DNA of 64,000 bases, from positions 9,743,426 through 9,807,425 of the forward strand of contig CM018680.1 in assembly GCA_009363875.1 (NCBI GenBank), in the 5' to 3' direction. Both the position numbers and the translations under genes were made by a program. This document shows positions 30,749 to 41,353 of the stretch, one piece after another; position 1 is the first letter of the stretch, and every line of letters starts with the position of its first letter. Source of the DNA: Mikania micrantha (Eukaryota > Streptophyta > Magnoliopsida > Asterales > Asteraceae). The notes below the pieces were generated by a model that saw nothing but the letters and a program-made list of their open reading frames with translations, was not told the origin of the DNA and ran no database searches.

Positions 30749-33453
30749 TGTGACATCGGTCAATTTTTCAGGTTTTAATCTCGATCAAACATTGAATTTT
30801 ATGCAGCTATATTGGACTCATTTAAAAAAAAAAATCAACAAATTAAATAAAAAAATTTTTATATATTTTGTTTAAATTAAATGGTTCACAATCAAATCTC
30901 GAAATTTAAAATCTTGAGTGATATATATAAAAAAAAGAAATGATGTTTAACATCACGAACATTGGTTCTTAAAAACGTAGTCGAATGAATATGTAAATAT
31001 ATTTTAAGAACCCAATTTAACTCCTATACCAAAACCTTATTATTTTTGTTTAACTTGCTCTCATGTATCATCATCCAAAAATTAAAACAACAAAACATTT
31101 GTGTAAGTATATAATATATATATTTATATTTTGACGTCTAATGGAAAAAAAAAAGACAAATGAATATGCGTATAATATATATATGATTGTGTATGCGTAC
31201 GTGGGAAAAATAAAAGAAACACAAATCATACATATGTATGTATTAGATGGTAGATGTAGTCTACACCATGCCACCATTCAATTTTTATTTCTAAATCCCA
31301 TGCTCCTGACAAGATTCTTACTTTCCCATCATCTTTTTGACTACAATAATTGATGAGAAACCATACTTATTTTCCCTATTACAACCACATTCCACAGACA
31401 TATATATTTTTTACTGCATTATATCAACTCCATCATCACCATACTCTTTTAAATTTAACCAATGACACGTAACCCTTTCACTATCCATACTTTCCCATAT
31501 ATCAAATAAAATAATCCCAAAACCCTGTTATTCTTGAGCTATAAATACAAGACCCAAGTAATGCAAAAACCACACCACATATAAACATTCGTGCTTTTAT
31601 TCTTCTGGCACACGACAACCAACCAGTTCACTTCTAACCATCACCTCTGTCTTCAAACACACATGCACAACACCAACCCTCTCTCGGTCACCTTCAAGAC
31701 AACATGAAAGCATTACAAACAAGCTGGAAAAAAAAAAAAAAGAAGAAGAAGCCGAACCAACATCAATTTCCTTCTCCTTGCTTGCTAAGGTGAAACCCAC
31801 TCTTGAATGTTTAATTAAAATTATATATATGCACAATTACACATTCATGATTTATGGACAGAATCTGTCCCAACTTTAACGAGTTATAACTTTGTCTTAA
31901 AGGCACGAAAATTTGCGAACTCAAACTCCAAAAATTTAGTTCGTTGTGTTAGCTTTCCAAGCACTGCTTATACGTTTTCTAACTCAACTAAATGATACCC
32001 GAAACAACCTCTACAAAATTGGTAAGCATATTTCGACCTTCTGACTTGAGTGGCTATTTCGGCCTACTTCGGGGCAGAATCTCAAGAAATTTTCTAAACA
32101 AACGTTGTTCGGAACACGTTAGAATACTTGACTGTAAAGTTTCATAATTTTATAAAAACGTTTGCTATTTTAAAAGTCCACTCGAAAATGTTAAACATAA
32201 TCTGTCTAAAAACGAAAATTATACAAAATTGCATACTTACATGTCCTATATATATATATCATGAAAATGAAATATTCACTTGCATACATATGTATGAAGT
32301 AATTTGAAATGGTTATTTTTTTTATTATAATATCTCAAATTTTTGAGTACAGATAAGCATATATAGATATATTTGAAAACACGTTGTTATAATGTCGAAA
32401 TTTTCTAAAAATAATAAGTAATTATTTTTAAGACATTATAAAAAGTTCTTCCGACTATAAAACATGAAGTTTCTATGACAAACCCAACATCATAAAAATA
32501 CTAATAACATACAACAAAAACATTAATCAACACAACGACAACACGAAATTTCATAAGTTCACAGACTCAATATGAATCCGAAATGTTGTAGGAACCGGGT
32601 AGTGATTTCGACACAAGGCAACAATCACACTCCCAGGATCAGGGATCCACCTTTACAGTGAGTTTCACGGCCCCTATTTCTACAATGTTTTACTAACTCA
32701 CAGGGGGAGAAATCATACTTGTACTCGTTTCATTGACACAAGTGGTTTTGGTTCAACACATTATTACATGAGTTACTTTTATCGCTTTAAGTCCCCTATT
32801 CTATAACCGTTAATTGTGGGTGAACGTGAATTATTGGGAATAGTACTATTCGGGAGTGACAACCCCCACCCGTGGTTAGTAGCGCTAACTTTGATTGTAG
32901 GTCAGATCGGGTGCACAATATTCATCTCAATACAATGTTTTGCGATAGAACATTGGGATGGGGCAATTCAATCATGTCGAGTTCGGTTATGGGAGCTCAT
33001 GGTAATAATTAATATACACAACTCATAATATTGTTTTTGAGAACAATAGTCACATTTTGAAACCTTGTGGTCAAATGAAACAACTCAATTTTTACGTGTC
33101 TAAACCTGTGAACTCACCGGCTTTATGCTGACTGTTTTTAGCATGTATTTCTCAGATAATTGAAGCAAGCATTGGGACATATTTTGGAATGATTAGCTTG
33201 AAGTCACAACACATTCACATGCATATTTTTGGGATTTTCCTTGCATAGCCTATTGACTTAGGCCATGTTTGTAATATCTTACGCATCATATTTTGGAAGT
33301 TTAGAAATTTTGTTAGTTATGTTTGGATGATTGTAAGTTAAGACATCATGTAAACCTTTATTATCGATGCATGTAGAAGTCGTTCAATGTAAACAATGAC
33401 TGTGAAATCATGACCGTCGCACCTTGCGTGTTCCGCCTTGGCAGGGTGTGACA
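30749..33453 (+). mobile_element. Element B 3' LTR (2705 bp)
   Basis: Aligns with 23152-25857 end to end. By eye about five base changes and a few length changes in A, T or TA runs. Confidence 0.95.
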
Positions 33454-33458
33454 TATTT
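33454..33458. repeat. Target-site duplication of element B, right copy
   Basis: TATTT, identical to 23147-23151. Confidence 0.93.
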
Positions 33459-34629
33459 CTTTTAGGCAGGCGCCATAAGTCTCGAATTTATTTTCATAAA
33501 AAGAGAACATATGTGCTAGGTTTAATTTTAAAAACATTAGGTCGTTTGTTTGCAAAAGTTCCTCTAATCACAATTAAACAGTTTCAGAATCCCCATATTT
33601 CCCAATGCAAAACCCATTAGCATCATGAAGATTAAGTAAATTATATGAATACTAGAGAACCTTTCTATCAGTTAGGCTTACTAACATATCCCAAATTAGA
33701 TGCGTATGTTTAAACTTTTAAGAAATCACAAAATTCCCAATTATACTATCATTTTCCATTTTAATGCAAAACCTAATTCAAAGACATTTACAAAATTATA
33801 TACAATATTTACACAATCTAACCTATAAAATTTAAAATTAGACTCAATTTACAATTTAACAATTAAAAACCTAAATAAAAATGAAAAACAACAAAATAAA
33901 GGAAATGAAAATAAAATAAAAAAATTGGAAAAGACTTAGCTGGTTTTATGTAACAGCCGTGCATGTCAAATCCAGAATAACACGATCGTATAGCATTCCA
34001 TTCGCGATCGGGTTATTATAATTCTGTTGGTTGCCATTCTATTACAAATTATGTAAGTTATCACTACCCAACTGATAAGGGTAATTCAAACCAAACTGCA
34101 AATGAAGCTCTAAACAATCCAACATAATTAACTATAAAAGAAAAATTAAAAATAAAAGACTCAAACTTAACTAAAACTGACTTGATTAATTACAAATGAC
34201 TCAAATTTAAAAAGGAAAATCTTTTTGTATTTTATTGATTATTTTTCAATTTTTCAAAATTTTTTTCTTTTTAAATATTAATACAAAAATTTTAAAAATT
34301 TACAATTTACAATTTTACACAAATCTCATACCCACACTTAAGTCTTATCAACCGCCATCAAATCCAATCGCAATCACAAATAAATTCCAACTTGCATTCT
34401 GAAAATTCACGATGAATTTGGCAATCCACTAACACTCACAACAAACCATCAACATATACATGGATAATGTAAACAACCATAATAACCACAAAATATATAT
34501 ACAATCAACTAGTCTATATACATCTGAGTTCAACACAAAATATAATCCAAATATATACATACCATGATATTAAAAACATAAATAAAAAAAGTACAAAAGA
34601 AACAACTGAAACTACTAAGATGCTGGAAT
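33459..34629 (-). other. Athila 3' untranslated region, second part
   Basis: Noncoding, AT-rich sequence between element B and the third Athila ORF. No repeat or gene seen. Confidence 0.6.
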
Positions 34630-35904
34630 CTACTCGTGAGGCTCATCACCCTGTCCTCCTGGCTGCTGAGGTGGATCTGGAGCCCTGAACCACTCAGGAA
34701 TCTCTATCCCTAAATGTGCAAAAAGAATGCGCAACATCTGACCTTGCCTCTGCTGCTCCTCCCAAATAATGTCTAAAGTAATACGTGGAGGGCGAGGCTG
34801 ACGTAGAGGAAAAGTCTGCTCAGGCCTCTCCACCATATGTAATATCCTTTGTCGCTCTGGTTGCACACCTCTCTTCAAGACCTCAACATCTGGGGGTCCC
34901 TCTGGTGTAGGCCTAGCTGGCTCCCATCTGGCTGGATCACCCATGGGGCACATGCAAGCTAGCCTCATGTCATCCAAACTATATCGTCCAGTCTCGGGCC
35001 CCTCAGTCAAAAATCGGCAGACTCCCAGCCTACTCGCTATCATCCCTATGTAGGGCCCCAGATCTAACCTAGCCGTCGCCCCTCCACGGCGAACCCTCGC
35101 AAATGATGAAAGTAAAATGCAGGCGAGGTTAGCCGGGCGACGGCTAATCATACTATACATGCAGAACAGGTCCAGTTGGTTGCACTTCTCTGCACCGGCC
35201 CTGCGATCGATAAGAGTGCAACTAACCATCCTGTGAATGTATCTGATAAGTGGATCGTGAATCGAAGACTCGACAATCGCACTCGTGAATGCTCCATCTG
35301 CAATAGACATCCAGAACTCCTCTAGCTGACGCTCTGTAATGCCCAGATCACTGGGCTCCCTAATAACTGCCCTCAGGCTCTGAGCAAACCCAGGTTCTCT
35401 CACCTGCTCAACTGTGTAAAATCCCGTCGCAATCGCGAACTGTGGGATGCTCAACGAAAATGTGCGTCTGCCTAACGCAAAAGATACAGTAGCATGATCA
35501 TCGAATGAGCCTGACATCTGACGAAAAGTCGAATGGAACTCGACTGTCAGCTCCAAGTACTAAGGCCACCTACAATCTAGAGCAGTCCTCCACTCATCTC
35601 TAACAATGGCATCGAACTCCTCTAGGCGTCTTAACCTCTCCAAAAGCTCTCGATCGAATGTATGATGGTGGTAGTGCTCCATCGTCACAAACTTCTCACA
35701 TCGTGTAGCCTCCTCTGTCCCCTGCTCAAACTGTAGGACAGTGTGGTCTCTAAGAACACGATCGTCAATAGGAACCGCCTCGTCCTCATCAATCGGGAGG
35801 ATCTCGGGCGATGAATAGTGGATCTCTCGAGCCCTCCGCCTTGACGAACTCGAACCTCTGGCCCTCTTGGCCCCTACACCTGAACTCTCAGCTGCTCCAG
35901 ACAT
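34630..35904 (-). pseudogene. Athila third ORF (Athila ORF1/env-position protein), one nonsense codon
   Basis: Starts at ATG 35904. The first about 115 codons are Ser/Arg-rich and acidic; then, after an in-frame TAG at 35560-35562, come 309 codons including E-L-T-V-E-F-H-S-T-F and a F-S-L-S-I-P-x-F motif typical of the plant Athila ORF1 domain. Both halves are in one frame, so a single nonsense codon is the lesion; CAG to TAG would explain it. The protein lies between pol and the 3' LTR, the position called env-like in Athila. I see no membrane segment or signal peptide. The C-terminus is Pro/Gly-rich. Its role is unknown. Confidence 0.8.
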
Positions 35905-36340
35905 CCTACAATAACAATTTACAAAAATACAAAATGCAGAACAAAATTTACACATTAAACTACTTTAAACTATGTAAAAACCTAAGTTTAATTTTATTTA
36001 CAATTTTTACAAAAAGTTCTATTTACAAAGTCTAAAATCAAAAAAAATGAAAACCTATTTACAAAAATTAAAAATTTATAATTTATTTTACACTGTTATT
36101 AAAATATAGTTAAGAAGTTATTTACAAAATAAAAGTTTTATTTACAAATTTATTTATAAAATTTTACAAGATATTAACCTAATTTTTATACAAAAATTTA
36201 CAAATCTATTTTTAATTAAAAGTTCAAATTTCTTTACAAACTATATGATAAAAGATGTATTTGCACATTTTATTTGCAAAAATTATATTTACAAATATTT
36301 TCTGTTGACAACAGCTAAATGAATTGGGTTCCGGCTGCCA

Positions 36341-36376
36341 TCGCGTACCGCTAAGGGCTGCCGCGGCGGTACGCGG
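36341..36376. repeat. Inverted pair of CGCGTACCGC motifs
   Basis: GCGTACCGC at 36343-36351 and its exact reverse complement GCGGTACGC at 36366-36374, separated by 14 bases. It could form a hairpin or bind a dimer. It lies about 440 bases upstream of the third-ORF ATG. Confidence 0.8.
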
Positions 36377-37291
36377 CCCCTTTTTAAAACCAAGAAATCG
36401 ATCGGTTGCCTTGGCGACCAACCGAACCCTCATTCGTTCCAAAATCAATACATATCAACAATTTGATCCTAACATTATTCTGAAACTACTAATTATCAAC
36501 AAAAAATTGAAACATTATCTAAGATCTAAACCTAGAAATCGAAAGAAAACAAGATCTATACCTAATCGGTATTGAACCGGTGATGATGGAATGGTGATCC
36601 AGAGAAGACGATGGTGGCGATTCACAGCGGTGGCGGTTGCAACGGCGGAGGCAGTGGTGGCGAGTAGATGATGATTAATCGGTGATGAATGGCGGTGGTG
36701 ATGGTGTTAGCGCGGTGGTAGTGGTGGCTCTACGGTGGTACTCGATGGAGCTACGGTGGTGAAAGGGTGGTCTGCGGTGGAGGAGTGGTGGTAATCGGTG
36801 GTCTTGGGTTATGAAGTGGTGAGAAACTGGTGGTGATGTGGTTGTGGTAGGTGGGTTGTGGTGTGGTGGTACGCGAAGAAGATAAACCTTTTTATTAATT
36901 TTTTTCTTCCCCGAAACCCATCGCGTACCGCGGAGGGAATCTTTGAACATCGCCGCGTACCGCGACGAGTTTCGGTGATTTGAATTTTGCAATTTTTTTA
37001 TAACGAATTAACTAAATGAAATAAAATAAAATTAAAACAAATCAAAACCTACCTAAAAAAAATAAATAAAAAATAAATAAAAATTCTATTCTAATTATTC
37101 TAACTTAGTTACAAAACTAAAAATTTTAAATAAAATAAAATAAAATTAAATTAACTAAACTAAATTAAATAGAAAAAAAATTACCTAATAAAAGTAAAAA
37201 TTCTATTCTAACTAAATTACAAAATTGAAAATTTATTACCTAAACGCACTAACGGAACCTAATCTGGTTTTGATGCAACTAAAGGTTCGAG

Positions 37292-37296
37292 TTTAA
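37292..37296. repeat. Target-site duplication of element C, left copy
   Basis: TTTAA, identical to 49988-49992. Confidence 0.93.
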
Positions 37297-37615
37297 TGTA
37301 ACATCAGTGCCGGAACCGCCACCGGAACAGTGATCTCTACAGTACAGGAACAGCAAAACAGGTATGAATCATACACATTTCAGTAATTTTCATATTCATA
37401 GCATTTATCATTATCATGGTGAATTGTCATAGAACAGTTTCAGACACATTTAACAGAAACACAGTTCAGAACAATGGTTCTTGAGTCGGATAATTATCTG
37501 ACAATACAGAACCATCATGTGATTATTTGTTTAGGGTTTATTATGTATAAACGTATGTGAGGCTTTACGGAACAAAACACACGAATATTGTTTGCGAATG
37601 CTAAATTGACGGGTT

Positions 37616-37746
37616 ATTCGTATAGGTGACGATCTGTACGAATATATCTGAAAGTTTAACATTCTGAATGATATTCTATAATTAGAAAACAAGATTGAAA
37701 AGTATAGTTACCGTCGTGTTCGTACGGGTGACGATTCGAACGAATA
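37616..37746. repeat. Two TTCGTA/TACGAAT-type hairpin motifs in element C U3
   Basis: 37616-37643 has arms ATTCGTA and TACGAAT around GGTGACGAT; 37718-37746 is a second version with GTTCGTA and ACGAAT arms around GGTGACGAT. Same order in the 3' LTR at about 46402 and 46504. Confidence 0.6.
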
Positions 37747-38179
37747 CGCGCGACGACTGTACATTTCGATTTAAACAGTTTATTAATATTTTAAATTTTT
37801 AATAAATAAGAAGATATTAGTTAATTTATTAGGAATCACAACCTAGAATAATTAAATGATTTCTAATTTTAAAAATCGTGTCGTTTCGTCGCGAAAACCA
37901 CACGATCCGGCATTACGCGAAACCGATCGAGACCGAACAACCGGGGGTTTCCATTCTTTAATATGGTCATTTATGACCCAACAACCACCACCAAGACCCT
38001 AACACTCCTCCCATTTTCGTCTATCTCCACTCTCTCTCTAAAAGGTTTTCTCCACCTTCTCTCTAGAAGATCTCATTCGTTTCAAGGCGGATTCAAGTCA
38101 TTTTGGTGCCATTTCGATCCTTTCAACTTGTAGATCACGGAAGTACAAGCATTTAAAGATTTCATCCACGAGATTTAAG

Positions 38180-38351
38180 GTAAATAACTAGTTTAGATTC
38201 GGTTTTAGGGTATAATACGAACCCCTTTTTATGGATGCTTGTAATCGGTCTATGCACTCATAAAACACATAGATGGATACATACGAACAACCTATGCACT
38301 TTAGAAACTAAATTGTAACTGGATAAGGTCGAAATAGGGAATTGTTTTGCA
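38180..38351 (+). other. Possible first leader intron in element C LTR
   Basis: Donor TTTAAG|GTAAATAAC at about 38180 and acceptor TTTTGCAG|GTTCG at about 38351. Good consensus at both ends, but no support from the other elements at the same place. Confidence 0.3.
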
Positions 38352-38389
38352 GGTTCGTGAGGTTTGGAGCTGATACAGGTTCGTTTAGG

Positions 38390-38690
38390 GTGGCCGAACC
38401 CTCTTCTCCTCACTAGCCGAACCATCACCTCCAACGAACCCTTGCTCGCATCTGCAACGAACCCTGCCTTGCCTGCTACGAACCCTGTAGTTCACTGAGC
38501 CACGAACCCTGTGCCAACCTGCACCGAACCCTTTTCCCTGCAACGAACCTGCATGATACTGAATGTGTCGACTCAGCCGAACCCTGCAGCCATATGCGAC
38601 GAACCCTGTAACCACCTGTGAACGAACCCTTGGGCGAGCTATCACTGGTTGCCGAACCCTATGCTTAATTCTATAGAAGCCGCGAACCTA
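38390..38690 (+). repeat. CGAACCC motif cluster in element C LTR
   Basis: About 15 copies of (C)CGAACC(C)T within 300 bp, spaced about 15-35 bases apart, with unrelated sequence between. The 3' LTR copy is at about 47176-47476. The 86-codon minus-strand frame here is a by-product. Confidence 0.75.
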
Positions 38691-39683
38691 GGACCATGTC
38701 TTCAGCCGAATCTTTGCATTAAGGATAGCCGAACCCCACATGTTGAAAACTTAGTCGAACCTTTGGCTAAAAACCAATAGGTTCGCTGCCCTAGATGATT
38801 GGTCGAACTTAAATGCGGTTTAATTAGGCTAACGATGGTTAGGGAATGATCAAGACTAAGGTTAACGACTTAACAAATGGGTGGTTGCCCAACAATTTAA
38901 GTTTCACATGAGAAATGGACAAAAAAAAAATGCATGCATGGATTTCTAAATTTATGTGTGTGCATGGGAATCCTAAGGAACATGCAAGTCGTACACAGTT
39001 ATGTTATGAATGCCTATTAACTTAGTTGGGTAACTACCTACATAGGATCATTCACGGGCTTGAATAACGATCGATTTGGAATCAAGGATATTCAATTGGG
39101 CCTAAGTGGGCCCAATGGGACTTAATTAAGTCCATCATATATTCAAAGCTTATTCAAATTCAAATAATGATGTTTTTAATAAAATTGAAGGTTTGTGAAT
39201 ATAATTATGTAGAATTAATAATTTTCTTAAATTTTCTTAACTTTAAATGAAACGGACTTTATTTATAAACGTTATTGGCTCCTTTTTAATTTTATTAAGT
39301 TAATTGTACAGTTTTATTTTAAAAGCTTATTGGAATGCATTGATTGGGATTTTGTAGAAAAATAGACAATATAATTGTCTGGATTTTGTACATAAAACAA
39401 AGGAAACTCTGCCGAAATTTTCTAAAATATAAAAAGTAAGCTGTTATAATTAATCATGGGATTGGGATCATAAGAAGGGTAATTAAGTAGAGTAGATCTT
39501 AGATACACTTAGTACTAAGACACTTAGTTGCATACACAACAAGACTCAAGGTCTTAGGTACAACGACTACTGCGCGTACTTATTATATTCGAATTCTTAT
39601 AAAATAACTCAGGAACCGAAGAAACTTAGCTTACATACAGGAGCGCGCATTTTTGTGTTAGATCAAATTACATAGCAGCACAG

Positions 39684-40848
39684 GTGAGTTCATTGCCCCT
39701 TTTCTAACATTTTTGTTTTAAAACGCGGGGCTGAGAAGCATGCGTAAACTGTTTATTTAAATTGTTTACTTAAATGCGTTTAAATTGATATGTTTTACAT
39801 ATATATAAATGTTATCCTAGACCATGTCTAGGAAGATTTTATGCAGGTCTACTAACTGATTTACTCATAAATTAAGTGAATAATCAGATTTAAACTAAAA
39901 GATTTCAACGGATCAAAACATTTCAAAAGAATCACATCAAACATTTTGACAAAACAAGTGGGTGAATTCAAGGGATCAAATCAAACATTTTGACAAAACA
40001 AGTGGGTGAAATCAAGGGATCAAATCAAACATTTTGACAAAACAAGTGTGGGACATCAAGACATCAACAAAACAATCTTTGCAAAGACAACATTCAATGT
40101 TCTACAAACCAAGTGTTTGTTGAACAATGAATCAAGTGTACAACCGATCAATGAATCTTGTATTCTATGATCAATACATCAAGTACATCTTGTGACAAAA
40201 TCAGACAATCATTTTTAAGGGAAAATCTGGGAAATATCAGAGATAGCATACACCAAAAACATTGACGAAGCATAAAATCCTGCATTTCAAGAAGTCCTAG
40301 CTAGACCGTTTGACTTGTAGGTTGTATGTTTGAGGATATTTACAGTTTCCCTAACTACTAAGTACCTAGATTGACAGACTAGTCTACTCGAGTATGACCA
40401 TAGGCCCCAATCATAAGGACTTAGATTTTATTAAATGTTTATTTACTTGTTTAATTAAGCATTTATAACTGTTTATACAATTGTGTGGTTGATCATATTG
40501 TGTGATGAACTTGTGAAATCAACATGGATTTCAAATGATTGTAATGACAGGGACAACAAACAGAAGAACTTATGGGATTGTGTTAAGGGTAAAAATGCCT
40601 AATTATCATTAACAGCAGTGTCATATGCATATTAGTATGTGGTGGGATGTTGGCTAGGGCTTGTCCCTTACATATGCCCTATATATAAGCATACCGACGT
40701 GGATATTACATGTGGTGTTAATGAGGTTAGGGTCTTTACCAAAGGAGGTTTTCAAATCATGTTCAAATCAGTTTCAAATCATTTTCAAATACTAAACTAC
40801 ATGAACTCACCAACCATGTGTTGATTTTATTTTTGCATGACTTCTCAG
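39684..40848 (+). other. Probable leader intron in element C LTR
   Basis: Donor CACAG|GTGAGTTC at 39684 and acceptor CTTCTCAG| ending 40848 (1165 nt). GAACTCACCAACCATGTGTTG precedes the acceptor, as in A, B and D. The 3' LTR copy runs 48469-49633. If spliced, it removes most of U5 before the PBS. Confidence 0.5.
39936..40060 (+). repeat. 44-bp tandem repeat in element C LTR (about 2.9 copies)
   Basis: ATCAAACATTTTGACAAAAC recurs at 39936, 39980 and 40024 with period 44. The 3' LTR has the same array at about 48722-48846 with one change. Confidence 0.9.
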
Positions 40849-41204
40849 GTGACGAACAGGTCAACTAGGAAGCTTATGCTTTTGGGCTAGGACTTCATAT
40901 AGAAGACTTAGTATTTTGGACCTGCATATTTTTGAAGACATCATCATACAATTTATTTTGTATATCTTGTGTAAATACAAGATAGTTATTTTATGATGTT
41001 ACAATAGATTTACATTGTTAAATTATAAACAATACAAATGTAATTTAACTTTGTAATTCTATTTTATTTAGCATTTCTCATTGATATCATGTGCAATGTA
41101 AACAATCTGATCACTTCTGATTATCACTCCCGATATCGCGCCCCGGGAACCTTCCGCCCGACGGGGACTCCGATCCTACCCCGCCGGCTCGGGGTGTGAC
41201 AGAT

Positions 41205-41216
41205 TGGTATCAGAGC
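41205..41216 (+). promoter_or_regulatory. Element C primer-binding site (initiator Met tRNA)
   Basis: TGGTATCAGAGC three bases after the LTR end. Confidence 0.93.
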
Positions 41217-41353
41217 CATGGTTATAGAGAAATATAGGTCACTTATTTAAATGGTTTGGCCTAGACTATAACCTAGGGACCCTGCATGTAGAGAACGTAG
41301 GACTTAAGATTTATTTGCATATTGTCTTCTGTATTCGATTATTGCACTAACCG

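Larger units (their letters stand above)
23152..33453 (+). mobile_element. Element B: non-autonomous chromovirus-type gypsy (LARD-like)
   Basis: Two 2.7-kb LTRs, PBS at 25861, polypurine tract at 30740 and TATTT duplications. The internal 4.9 kb has no gag, protease or RT: only a short Ser/Pro/Asp-rich relic after the PBS and the integrase C-terminus/chromodomain at its 3' end. Near-identical LTRs (about five base changes by eye) show recent movement, so proteins came from elsewhere. Large terminal repeats around a noncoding core fit the LARD type. The PBS, LTR ends and pol tail resemble element C. Confidence 0.92.
35905..37296 (-). other. Athila pol to third-ORF spacer with LTR-type motifs
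   Basis: Noncoding. It holds CGCGTACCGC motifs at 36341-36352, 36366-36376 (inverted) and 36921-36966, which otherwise occur in Athila's LTRs, and a GGTGGT/GGTGGC-rich stretch at about 36585-36870. The 105-codon frame at 36675-36992 is a low-complexity by-product. Likely a regulatory leader for the third ORF (inference). Confidence 0.6.
37297..41201 (+). mobile_element. Element C 5' LTR (3905 bp)
   Basis: TGTAACATCAG to GGTGTGACA, matching 46083-49987. It contains two hairpin-type motifs near 37616 and 37718, a CGAACCC cluster (about 38390-38690), a 44-bp tandem repeat (39936-40060) and two candidate introns. Confidence 0.95.

Noticed and set aside
36675..36992. 105-codon His/Pro/Thr-rich minus-strand frame
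   Set aside because: Low-complexity product of GGTGGT repeats; no conserved content.
38385..38645. 86-codon minus-strand frame in element C LTR (also 47171-47431)
   Set aside because: Produced by the CGAACCC repeats; noncoding LTR.
40639..40824. 61-codon frame in element C LTR (also 49424-49609)
   Set aside because: Inside the candidate intron; no recognisable domain.
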